From: Kiloniellaceae bacterium
GTDB lineage: Bacteria; Pseudomonadota; Alphaproteobacteria; Kiloniellales; J153
NCBI GenBank assembly: GCA_021776135.1
Contig: JAJFGL010000036.1
Location: forward strand, 124,001-188,000
Direction: 5' to 3'
DNA: 64,000 nucleotides
This document shows positions 8,626 to 16,287 of the stretch, in pieces. The position numbers were made by a program, and so were the translations under genes. Every line of letters starts with the position of its first letter. The stretch's first letter is position 1. The notes below the pieces were generated by a model. The model was given only the letters and a program-made list of their open reading frames with translations, was not told the origin of the DNA and did not search any database.

Positions 8626-9822
8626 ATGGATTTCACACTCACACCGGAAACGGAAAAACTGCGCCGGCGGATTCGCGAATTCGTGGATTCGCGAATCATA
8701 CCACTGGAGTCCAAGACAGACTCCTTCGACGAGCATGAGAACATCAAGCTGGACCTGCTTGAGGTACTGCGCCGCGAGGTCAAGGCTCTAGGCTTATGGG
8801 CGCCGCAGATGCCGGCCGAACGTGGCGGCCTAGGTTTATCCGCCGCCGCCATGGCCGTCTGCTACGAGGAAATGGGCCGTTCCATCTTCGGCCCGGCGGC
8901 ATTTCACTGCGCGGCGCCGGACGACGGCAATATGATCCTGCTCAACAAGGTGGCGAGCGAGGTTCAAAAGGAAACGTGGCTACAGCCGATCGTGGACGGC
9001 AAGCTGCGATCCACCTTCGCCATGACAGAACCCGCGCCCGGTTCCGGCTCCGACCCCTCGGCCATGCGCACTAAAGCGGTCCGGCGCGGCGATATCTGGG
9101 TTATAAATGGGCGCAAGTGGTTCATTACCGGCGCCGGTATCGCCCAGCACATAATCTTGATCGCGCGTACTTCCGGCGACACGCGCAAGGGCCTGACGGC
9201 CTTTCTGGTGAACCGGGATCAGCCCGGTTGGAAAATCGCGCGGCGCATTCCCATCATGGGCCCGGAAGAACACGGCGGACATTACGAAATCGAAATCGAG
9301 AACCTGGAGGTTCCCGACGCCCATCGCCTGATGGATGTTGGCGATGGATTGAAGGTGACCCAAATCCGCTTGGGCACCGCGCGCCTGACCCACTGCATGC
9401 GCTGGCTGGGCATGGCCAAGCGGGCCTTGGAAATCGCCGCCGTCTATGTGGCGGAACGCGATAGTTTCGGCTCCAAGCTTCAGGACCACGAGGGCGTTCA
9501 ATGGCTGCTGGGCGAGGCGGCCATGGATATCGAGATCGGCCGCCTCTTGACCATGAAGGCGGCGGCGAAGCTGGATAGCGGCGGCTTCGCCCGCAAAGAA
9601 GTCTCCATGGCCAAGATTCAGGTGGCGGACACCCTGCACAAGGCCGTCGATACAGCGATCCAACTCTGCGGCGCCAAGGGCTACTCCAAGGACACGCCCC
9701 TGGAGTGGATGTACCGCTACGCGCGCCAGGCGCGCCTGGTGGACGGCGCGTCGGAAATTCACAAAATGGTGCTTGCGCGAACCTTGCTGGCCGAGGGAAC
9801 TGACTTCTGGGCTTGGCCGTGA
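8626..9822 (+). CDS. Acyl-CoA dehydrogenase family protein (LvaC-like position)
   Basis: A 398-residue acyl-CoA dehydrogenase fold protein with FAD-binding segments FAMTEPAPGSGSDPSAM near residues 130-146 and WFITGAGIA near 165, and a C-terminal block QLCGAKGYSKDTPLEWMYRY with ARLVDGASEIHKMVLAR. It lies directly beside an APH-like kinase, the same pairing found as fused domains in animal ACAD10/ACAD11 and as LvaC/LvaA in Pseudomonas, where the enzyme removes phosphate from a 4-phosphoacyl-CoA and the product is rehydrated to a 3-hydroxyacyl-CoA. A normal beta-oxidation dehydrogenase cannot be excluded. Confidence 0.92.
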   Translation: MDFTLTPETEKLRRRIREFVDSRIIPLESKTDSFDEHENIKLDLLEVLRREVKALGLWAPQMPAERGGLGLSAAAMAVCYEEMGRSIFGPAAFHCAAPDDGNMILLNKVASEVQKETWLQPIVDGKLRSTFAMTEPAPGSGSDPSAMRTKAVRRGDIWVINGRKWFITGAGIAQHIILIARTSGDTRKGLTAFLVNRDQPGWKIARRIPIMGPEEHGGHYEIEIENLEVPDAHRLMDVGDGLKVTQIRLGTARLTHCMRWLGMAKRALEIAAVYVAERDSFGSKLQDHEGVQWLLGEAAMDIEIGRLLTMKAAAKLDSGGFARKEVSMAKIQVADTLHKAVDTAIQLCGAKGYSKDTPLEWMYRYARQARLVDGASEIHKMVLARTLLAEGTDFWAWP

Positions 9823-10877
9823 CCGGCCTTGAGGAGATTAAGCAACCGCTCGAAGCCTTCTTGGCCGAACAAGCCGGCGCCGCTTCCGTCCGCCTGGCCG
9901 AGTTTCAGCCACTTAGCGGCGGGGCGATACAGGAGAATTGGCGACTCGACGCCGAGTTTTCCGATGGTCCTTTCGCCGGTACGCAAGATCTGGTTTTACG
10001 CCGGGACGCGCCCAGCGGCGTCGCCGTCAGCCTGACCCGGCCGCAGGAGTTCGCGGTGTTGCGCGCCGCCTGGCAAGCCGGGGTAACGGTGCCTGAAGCG
10101 CTGTGGCTGTGCGAAGACGACAGACTCCTCGGTAAACCTTTTTACATCATGCGCCGTGTTCCAGGTACGGCGGCGGCCCGGCGAATCGTGAAGGACACCG
10201 CGTTCGGCGGCGACCGCGATGTCCTGGCCGCGCGCCTGGGGCAGGAAATGGCGAAGATTCACACGATCGTTCCGCCTAGGACCGATCTGGATTTCCTCGG
10301 CCCGCCGCCCGGGAAACCTGGGCCTGAAACCGTTATCCTGTACCGCAAGCATCTGGACGCCTTGGGGCTGGCGCGCCCGGCCTTGGAATGGGGCCTGCGC
10401 TGGTGCGAGATACACGCCCCCGAAGGCGGCGATGTCGTGCTCACTCACCAAGATTTCAGAACCGGAAATTACCTGGTTGGGGACAGCGGTTTGAGCGCCA
10501 TACTGGACTGGGAGTTTGCCGCCTGGAACGATCCCATGAGCGATCTAGGCTGGTTCTGCGCCAAGTGTTGGCGCTTCGGGCGCGACGACCTGGAAGCCGG
10601 CGGCATAGCGCCGCGCGCCGCCTTCTACCGGGCTTACGAGCAGACCTCGGGGCGGTCCATCGAACCGGCGCGGGTCGCGTTTTGGGAACTCATGGCCCAT
10701 ATCCGCTGGGCCATTATCGCCTTACAACAAGGCCGGCGCGCCTTGAACGGGGGCGAGGCTTCGCTTGATTTGGCCCTGACCGGCCGCGTTTACCCGCCGG
10801 AATTGGAGCACGATATCCTGCACATGACCGCACCGGACCGCTGGCCGGAAGCAAGGGGGGGCCGGGCCCATGGGTGA
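9813..10877 (+). CDS. APH-like phosphotransferase, probable 4-hydroxyacyl-CoA kinase (LvaA-like)
   Basis: A 354-residue aminoglycoside-phosphotransferase-fold kinase. The catalytic loop HQDFRTGNYLV (HxDxxxxN) is near residue 214 and the metal-binding ILDWEFAAWNDPMSDLGWF follows near 230. It overlaps the acyl-CoA dehydrogenase end; GTG 9819, which forms a GTGA overlap with its stop, is a likelier start than TTG 9813. Family members beside acyl-CoA dehydrogenases belong to the ACAD10/11 and LvaA type, which phosphorylate the 4-hydroxyl of acyl-CoAs. The DUF6285 gene behind it is the usual partner. Antibiotic resistance is unlikely given this context. Confidence 0.88.
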   Translation: MAVTGLEEIKQPLEAFLAEQAGAASVRLAEFQPLSGGAIQENWRLDAEFSDGPFAGTQDLVLRRDAPSGVAVSLTRPQEFAVLRAAWQAGVTVPEALWLCEDDRLLGKPFYIMRRVPGTAAARRIVKDTAFGGDRDVLAARLGQEMAKIHTIVPPRTDLDFLGPPPGKPGPETVILYRKHLDALGLARPALEWGLRWCEIHAPEGGDVVLTHQDFRTGNYLVGDSGLSAILDWEFAAWNDPMSDLGWFCAKCWRFGRDDLEAGGIAPRAAFYRAYEQTSGRSIEPARVAFWELMAHIRWAIIALQQGRRALNGGEASLDLALTGRVYPPELEHDILHMTAPDRWPEARGGRAHG

Positions 10878-11277
10878 GCGCCCCGATGGCGTGCGCTTGT
10901 TGGCCCTGGCCCGCGCGTCCTTGCTTGACGAGATCCTGCCCACCTTGCCGGACGAAATCGGCTTTGGCGCGCGCTTGATCGCCAATGCCATGGCCATAGC
11001 GGCGCGCGAGTTGGAATCCGGGACCGCGCCGCGTCAAGCCGAGCGCGAAGCCCTGGCGCGCCTTTACGGCGAGGACAAGGAAGGCTTGCCGGGTCTCGCC
11101 GAAACCGAGACCTTGGACGAAGCCTTGCAGCGGCTTACCTGGCGCTTGTCGGCAGACATTCGTGGGGGCCGGCGCGACGGCGACCCCGAAATCTTCGCGA
11201 TACTAGTGGCGGGCACGCAAGCGCGCCTCTCAATCGCCAATCCGCGCGCCCTTTCAGGCGGCGAACACAATGCCTGA
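10870..11277 (+). CDS. DUF6285 protein (LvaB-like kinase partner)
   Basis: A 135-residue, mostly helical protein: ARASLLDEILPTLPDEIGFG, ANAMAIAARELESG and a C-terminal LRLSIANP-type ending (ARLSIANPRALSG). This pattern is that of DUF6285, found next to APH-like kinases and acyl-CoA dehydrogenases; the Pseudomonas member LvaB is needed together with LvaA for 4-hydroxyacyl-CoA phosphorylation. The start overlaps the kinase by eight bases and the end overlaps the GMC gene by eight bases, consistent with a tight operon. No catalytic residues are recognisable. Confidence 0.8.
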   Translation: MGERPDGVRLLALARASLLDEILPTLPDEIGFGARLIANAMAIAARELESGTAPRQAEREALARLYGEDKEGLPGLAETETLDEALQRLTWRLSADIRGGRRDGDPEIFAILVAGTQARLSIANPRALSGGEHNA

Positions 11278-12886
11278 CAACAGCACCTCTTTGGGCAGTT
11301 ACGATTACATTATTGTCGGCGCCGGATCGGCCGGCTGCGTCCTGGCCAACCGCCTGACCGCATCGGGCAAGCACAAGGTGCTGCTGCTGGAGGCCGGTGG
11401 GCGCGACACGAATTTATGGATCCACGTCCCCCTCGGCTACGGCAAGCTGTTCCGCAATCGCCGCGTCAATTGGATGTACGAGACGGAGCCCGAAGCCGAA
11501 CTCGAAAACCGACGCATATTTCAACCCAGGGGAAAGGTTCTCGGCGGTTCCAGCTCCATCAATGGCCTGGTCTATATACGCGGCCAAAAAGAAGATTTCG
11601 ATCTCTGGCGTCAGCTGGGGAACAGCGGCTGGTCCTTTGAGGACGTCCTGCCGTATTTCCGCCGCGCCGAAGATCAACAGCGAGGTGGGGACGATTACCA
11701 CGGGGCAGGGGGCCCGCTCGCGGTTTCCGATCAGGTCGAAACCCACCCCCTATGCGATGCCTTCATCCATGCCGGCGTTGAGTCGGGCATTGCCCGCAAC
11801 GGCGATTTCAACGGCGGGACTCAGGAGGGTATGGGGTATTTCCAAACCACCTCGCGAAACGGGCGCCGATGCAGCACCGCCGTTGGCTATCTGAACCCGG
11901 CGAAAAAACGCGCCAACTTGCGCGTCGCCACCCATGCCCATGCCACCCGCGTTATTTTCGACGGCAAGACCGCCAAGGGTGTTGAGTTCCGGCAAGATGG
12001 CCGGCTACGAAGCGCCGAGGCTTCGGGCGAGGTCATTCTCTGCGGCGGCGCCATCAACTCGCCGCAACTTCTGGAGCTTTCCGGAGTTGGGGGCGGCTCA
12101 CTTCTTCAACGCCATGGCATAGCCGTGGTTCACGACGCGCCGAGGGTCGGCGAAAACCTTCAAGACCACCTGCAAGCGCGCATGCTCATACGCATGAAAC
12201 AGCCGCTCACCCTGAACGACCAGTATCACAGCCTGTTCGGTAAGCTGGGCATGGGTCTCAATTATATTCTCAGGCGCAAGGGTCCCATGACCGTCAGCGC
12301 CGGCTACGCGGGGTCCTTCTTCAAGACCCGGCCGGAATTGGCCTCACCCGATGCAGGTCTTCTTTTCATACTCTTCAGCACCGACAAGATGGGCGAATCC
12401 CTGCACCGGCATTCCGGCTGCACCATCTCGATCTGTCAGTTGCGCCCCGAGAGCCGGGGGTCGATCCACATCGCCTCGGCCGATCCCTTCGCGGCCCCGG
12501 AAATTCGCGCCAACTACCTGACGAGCGAAACCGACAGGCGTACCCTTGTCGATGCGGTGAAGAAAACCCGCGAGATCGTCCACGCGCCGGCCATGAAACC
12601 CTATCTGGCCGAGGAGATGGAACCCGGACCCGGCATTAAGAGCGACGAAGAGATACTTGGCTTTTGCCGCCGGGTTGCCTCGACCATCTATCATCCCTCC
12701 AGCACCTGCACCATGGGAACCGACGATACGGCGGTGGTAACGCCGGGCCTGAAGGTTATCGGGGTCGAAGGCTTGCGCGTCGTGGACGGCGCGGTCATGC
12801 CGCGCCTGGTTTCGGGCAATTGCAACGCCGCCATTATCATGATCGCCGAAAAAGCCGCCGACATGATTCTGGCGGACGCCTCTTAG
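11270..12886 (+). CDS. GMC-family FAD oxidoreductase (choline dehydrogenase-like)
   Basis: A 538-residue glucose-methanol-choline oxidoreductase. The FAD motif DYIIVGAGSAGCVLANRL is at about residues 10-27, GKVLGGSSSINGLVYIRG near 88, GAINSPQLLELSGVG near 260, and the C-terminal catalytic region YHPSSTCTMGTDD near 472 with VVDGAVMPRLVSGNCNAA near 503. It would oxidise an alcohol to an aldehyde or ketone. It closes the operon that starts at 6220, so it may feed an alcohol or hydroxyacid into the 4-hydroxyacid pathway; it is not part of the Pseudomonas lva operon as I recall it. It converges with the SDR that follows. Confidence 0.92.
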   Translation: MPDNSTSLGSYDYIIVGAGSAGCVLANRLTASGKHKVLLLEAGGRDTNLWIHVPLGYGKLFRNRRVNWMYETEPEAELENRRIFQPRGKVLGGSSSINGLVYIRGQKEDFDLWRQLGNSGWSFEDVLPYFRRAEDQQRGGDDYHGAGGPLAVSDQVETHPLCDAFIHAGVESGIARNGDFNGGTQEGMGYFQTTSRNGRRCSTAVGYLNPAKKRANLRVATHAHATRVIFDGKTAKGVEFRQDGRLRSAEASGEVILCGGAINSPQLLELSGVGGGSLLQRHGIAVVHDAPRVGENLQDHLQARMLIRMKQPLTLNDQYHSLFGKLGMGLNYILRRKGPMTVSAGYAGSFFKTRPELASPDAGLLFILFSTDKMGESLHRHSGCTISICQLRPESRGSIHIASADPFAAPEIRANYLTSETDRRTLVDAVKKTREIVHAPAMKPYLAEEMEPGPGIKSDEEILGFCRRVASTIYHPSSTCTMGTDDTAVVTPGLKVIGVEGLRVVDGAVMPRLVSGNCNAAIIMIAEKAADMILADAS

Positions 12887-13635
12887 TAAACTCCCCGTCC
12901 GCCCGAGAGGTCGAAGACCGCACCGGTTGAGAAGGAGCACTCTTCCGAAGCGAGCCAGGCGATCAGGGCCGCAGCTTCCTCGGGCTGTCCGAGCCGGCCC
13001 ATAGGCATGCGGGTCATCATGTAGTCGATATATTCCTGGGTCACGTCACCCAGCATCTCGGTATCGATGGCGGCGGGGGTGACCGCGTTCACCAAGATCC
13101 CAGTCTGGGCCAGTTCCTTGCCCAGCGCCTTGGTGAAGCCAACCGCTCCCGCCTTGGCCGCGCTATAGGGCGCGTTCTTCACCGCCCCCTCCATACCCGC
13201 GATCGACGCAATTATTATAATCCGGCCATAGCCGCGCGCCAACATGGGCGGAACCGCCGCCCGGCAGGCGAGGAATACACTGGTCAGATCGACCCTTTGC
13301 AGCCGGTTCCATTCGTCCAGGCTGTAGTCCCAGGTATTCTTGATTATGCCGGCGATCCCGGCGTTGCAGACCATGATGTCGATAGCCGGGGTGGCGGCTA
13401 GGGTTTCCTCCATGGCCGCCGTGACCGCGCTTTCGTCGGTGACGTCCAGGGCGATAGTTTGGACTTCGCCCAGGGGCGACAAGCTTTGCTCCGCCTGCTT
13501 GAGGCGGTCCGTGTCCATATCCCAGAGGCATACGCGAGCGCCCGATTTAAGCATGCGCTCAGCAGCCGAATATCCGATACCCTTGGCGCCGCCGGTGATG
13601 ATCGCGGTGCGGCCCGATAAATCCAATTCATTCAC
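12883..13635 (-). CDS. Short-chain dehydrogenase/reductase (FabG-like)
   Basis: A classical SDR of about 250 residues, with the cofactor motif TGGAKGIGYS near residue 13, CNAGIAG near 90 and the active-site YSAAKAG near 155. I prefer the GTG at 13635 (protein begins NELDLSGRTAIITGG after the start) because GGGAGAG sits six bases upstream at 13642-13648; the ATG at 13650 would place that ribosome site inside the gene. A near-perfect 16-bp direct repeat (13635-13650 and 13658-13673) duplicates this ribosome-site/ATG segment. Its stop overlaps the end of the GMC gene. Substrate unknown. Confidence 0.88.
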   Translation of the reverse strand: MNELDLSGRTAIITGGAKGIGYSAAERMLKSGARVCLWDMDTDRLKQAEQSLSPLGEVQTIALDVTDESAVTAAMEETLAATPAIDIMVCNAGIAGIIKNTWDYSLDEWNRLQRVDLTSVFLACRAAVPPMLARGYGRIIIIASIAGMEGAVKNAPYSAAKAGAVGFTKALGKELAQTGILVNAVTPAAIDTEMLGDVTQEYIDYMMTRMPMGRLGQPEEAAALIAWLASEECSFSTGAVFDLSGGRGVY

Positions 13636-13800
13636 GATGCGCTCTCCCATTGTTACGCGATACGCTCTCCCATCATGGGCGTATGGTTAAGTTCCCTTAA
13701 CCGTATTCTCTCTCAAATGCGCCATTTAGCGATGCCTTAGGCAATATCGCCGATCATTTAACCGCCGACAACCAGGCCAAGCAATGGAGGGCCGGTACTC

Positions 13801-14412
13801 ATGTACGACGATCCAGGCGGCGATGACGGCTACGCCGTGGACTACGAGGATACGGCGGGCACGGGCATGCTCGGCGCGACGCTGCGCAACGCTGGCATTA
13901 TCATCGCCATGGGCCTTGGCATTGTCTGGATGACCGGGGAATTGGGAGAAGGCGAAACCGGGACGGTAAGCACTGCCGGCGCTGAACAACAGACCGGGAC
14001 CGGAGTAGACGAAGACGGGCTTGCGCAAGTAGCCGCGTATGCAGGCGATGAAATTCTTATCCCGCCGGGTCCGCAGGGGCATTTCACGGTCGAGCTGGCG
14101 GTAAATGGTACGCCGGTGCGTTTTTTGATCGATACCGGCGCCACCATGGTCTACTTGACGGCGGAAGACGCACAACGGGTCGGCCTGCCGGTTCATGCCC
14201 TGGATTATTCCGCCAGAGCCTTCACTGCGAACGGCGAAGTCAAGGTCGCGCCGGTGACCTTGCGCGATATACAGCTCGGCGATAGGGAAATCCGGGACGT
14301 GAAAGCGACCGTCACCCAGGCGCGCCTGAATATCTCGCTTCTAGGCATGAGCTTCCTGCGGCGACTTTCGAGTTACGAGGTCAGCGACGAGGGGTTGATT
14401 CTCCGTTATTAG
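13801..14412 (+). CDS. Membrane-anchored retropepsin-like aspartic protease
   Basis: A 203-residue protein of the TIGR02281/clan AA type. One hydrophobic segment near residues 22-42 (TLRNAGIIIAMGLGIVWM) anchors it in the membrane. The catalytic motif is LIDTGAT near residue 118, in the typical frame FTVELAVNGTPVRFLIDTGA, followed by a second strand pair and LLGMSFLRRLSSYEV near 182. A GGAGGG ribosome site precedes the ATG. Members of this family act as single-domain proteases that dimerise; targets are unknown. An 18-bp inverted repeat (GGTTAAG-4-CTTAACC) at 13685-13702 lies upstream and could be an operator. Confidence 0.88.
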   Translation: MYDDPGGDDGYAVDYEDTAGTGMLGATLRNAGIIIAMGLGIVWMTGELGEGETGTVSTAGAEQQTGTGVDEDGLAQVAAYAGDEILIPPGPQGHFTVELAVNGTPVRFLIDTGATMVYLTAEDAQRVGLPVHALDYSARAFTANGEVKVAPVTLRDIQLGDREIRDVKATVTQARLNISLLGMSFLRRLSSYEVSDEGLILRY

Positions 14413-14509
14413 ATGCCGGGCCATTCTTAGATTTTATGTAAGTTATTTCAATAATTTATCGCTCATGCCTAATGTAACTGCTTATTGAGTATTTGCCGGT
14501 AAATCATAT

Positions 14510-14938
14510 GTGGGGGCGGAGACAACCTGGATGATCACGCTCGGCATTTGTTTAATCTACTACGGCATGGCGCTATTCCTGTATCAAATATACGGATGGC
14601 TGAGTGCGGGTATATGGACCCCGTTCCCAGTAAGCCGGGCATGGGAAGGTTTCTTTGGCGCCCCAAGATTGACAAGTCCATTTTTCGACAATCTGGTCAC
14701 TTGGTTCCTGACATGGCCCTTGGGTTTTACCTTTCTAATCGGAGGGTTATGTGTGCTTGGCGCGGCCTTTGGGTTCCGGCGGTTTATGGAACTGCGGCGG
14801 AGCCGCTTGCGTCTGAAGTGGATGCTGGAACAATGCAAAGAGGCGGGTTACAAGCCCTGGGCCTTACCGAAGGTCATACGCGAGCTCGATCAACGCATGG
14901 AAAGCGAGAAAGCCACACGCCATGAAAGGATTGGTTGA
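14510..14938 (+). CDS. Small two-helix membrane protein, unknown function
   Basis: A 142-residue protein with two clear hydrophobic segments, ITLGICLIYYGMALFLYQIY near residues 9-28 and FLTWPLGFTFLIGGLCVLGA near 65-85, followed by a positively charged tail rich in Arg and Lys that should face the cytoplasm. I do not recognise a family. GTG 14510 gives the longest reading; ATG 14531 would lose seven residues and is equally possible. It stands alone between AT-richer gaps. Confidence 0.6.
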   Translation: MGAETTWMITLGICLIYYGMALFLYQIYGWLSAGIWTPFPVSRAWEGFFGAPRLTSPFFDNLVTWFLTWPLGFTFLIGGLCVLGAAFGFRRFMELRRSRLRLKWMLEQCKEAGYKPWALPKVIRELDQRMESEKATRHERIG

Positions 14939-15097
14939 GTTTATTTCCCGAAACCGCGCATTCGGGTTATGATGCCGGATATCGTCGCGGCCGAGTCTTT
15001 CGCTAACCATAGGCCGGCCCGGCAAGACCGCGATTGAGCAGTCCTTAGACTTTGTGCGCGCGGGGGCCTGCCAATCCGATGTGGAGAGGGCAATAAT

Positions 15098-15532
15098 ATG
15101 AAGGTCCAAGCAATGCTCGCCCAGAAGGGCGATAGGATTCTAACCGTCCCTAGCGGCGCCTCGGTCAAAACGGCGATCGAAATACTGAAAACCGAAAAGA
15201 TTGGCGCCCTGATTGTCAGCGACGATGGCGCCAAGGTTCAAGGCATATTGTCCGAGCGCGATGTGGTGCGCGGCTTGGTGACCCATGGGGCTTCCCTGCT
15301 CGATATGAAGGTCGCGGACTTCATGACCGCCAACGTGAAGACCTGCGGCTTAGGCGACGACATTGGCGACGTGATGTCGCAAATGACCCTAAGCCGTATC
15401 CGCCATCTCCCGGCGGTCGAAAACGGCGCCCTGCGCGGCATGATAAGTATCGGCGATGTGGTGAAGAACCGCCTTGCTGAGTTGGAGACCGAAGCTAACG
15501 CGCTAAGAGATTACGTCTCTGGACGGGTGTAG
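15098..15532 (+). CDS. Tandem CBS-domain protein
   Basis: A 144-residue protein made of two CBS domains, a module that usually binds adenine nucleotides or NADH. The first covers about residues 8-65 (GALIVSDDGAKVQGILSERD) and the second about 75-130 (MTLSRIRHLPAVENGALRGM, ISIGDVVKNRL). The layout MKVQAMLAQKG...VPSGASVKTAIEIL fits the stand-alone CBS proteins frequent in Rhodospirillales. It has AAGGTC-rich translation start and no partner gene, so what it regulates cannot be read here. Confidence 0.9.
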   Translation: MKVQAMLAQKGDRILTVPSGASVKTAIEILKTEKIGALIVSDDGAKVQGILSERDVVRGLVTHGASLLDMKVADFMTANVKTCGLGDDIGDVMSQMTLSRIRHLPAVENGALRGMISIGDVVKNRLAELETEANALRDYVSGRV

Positions 15533-15570
15533 AGTAACTCGACCGCAACCCTACTGTAAGGAGTTTCGAT

Positions 15571-16287
15571 TTGCGCCGTTTTGCTGAGTTGATGGCCGCG
15601 ATACTGGCCGTCGCCGTCATTTTGGGCACCGGCCAAGCCTCGGCCGGTTCCTGGAAATCCAAAAATGGCAAGTCCAAGGGTAAGTACGAGGAACACTACA
15701 AAGCCGGCGATTGTACCTACAAGTTCAAGTTCAACGCCAAGGGCCATGGCAAGAAGATGAAGTGCCGCGGTAACGCGCACTTCAGCAGCGGCCCACCGCC
15801 TTGGGCGCCGGCGCACGGTTACCGCGCCAAAAAGAAGCACCGGAATACGGCGCAAGGCCCCTATATTCCACCATTCGACCTCAGCATGGGCCGCTGTGAC
15901 CGGACCGCGCTGGGCGCGGTTCTCGGCGGTGGCGCCGGAGCCGCGATCGGATCCCAGATTGGAAGCGGCGACGGCCGTACCGCGGCAATCCTGGGCGGGA
16001 CTATCCTGGGTATTCTAGTTGGCGGCAGCGCCGGGCAAATGATGGACGACCTCGACCAGAATTGCGTTGGCCAAGCTCTCGAACACGCGCCGGACGGACA
16101 GGCGATCATCTGGAATGACGCGCGATCGGGCGCCAAATATCAAGTCGCGCCAGTTCAAACCATCCAAACCGACAATGGCCAGTATTGCCGGGAATACACC
16201 GCCACCGCGACCGTCGGCGGTCAAAAGCAGCAAACCTATGGCATGGCCTGCCGCCAAGAAGACGGCTCCTGGCAGATTCGGAGTTAG
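15571..16287 (+). CDS. Glycine-zipper 2TM surface protein
   Basis: A 238-residue exported protein. The TTG start is set by AAGGAG at 15558-15563, seven bases upstream; it gives a signal peptide (LMAAILAVAVILGTGQASA). A basic, glycine/lysine-rich part follows, then a glycine-zipper 2TM domain near residues 110-160 (GAVLGGGAGAAIGSQIGSGD and ILGGTILGILVGGSAGQMMD), then a C-terminal part with paired cysteines (QYCREYTATATVGGQKQQ, YGMACRQEDGSW) typical of the RT0821/Lpp1724-type surface proteins. It is likely placed in the outer membrane or periplasm. No partner is evident. Confidence 0.85.
   Translation: MRRFAELMAAILAVAVILGTGQASAGSWKSKNGKSKGKYEEHYKAGDCTYKFKFNAKGHGKKMKCRGNAHFSSGPPPWAPAHGYRAKKKHRNTAQGPYIPPFDLSMGRCDRTALGAVLGGGAGAAIGSQIGSGDGRTAAILGGTILGILVGGSAGQMMDDLDQNCVGQALEHAPDGQAIIWNDARSGAKYQVAPVQTIQTDNGQYCREYTATATVGGQKQQTYGMACRQEDGSWQIRS

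Noticed and set aside
9813..10877. Aminoglycoside resistance kinase
   Set aside because: The fold is shared, but the operon with acyl-CoA dehydrogenase and DUF6285 points to acyl-CoA metabolism.
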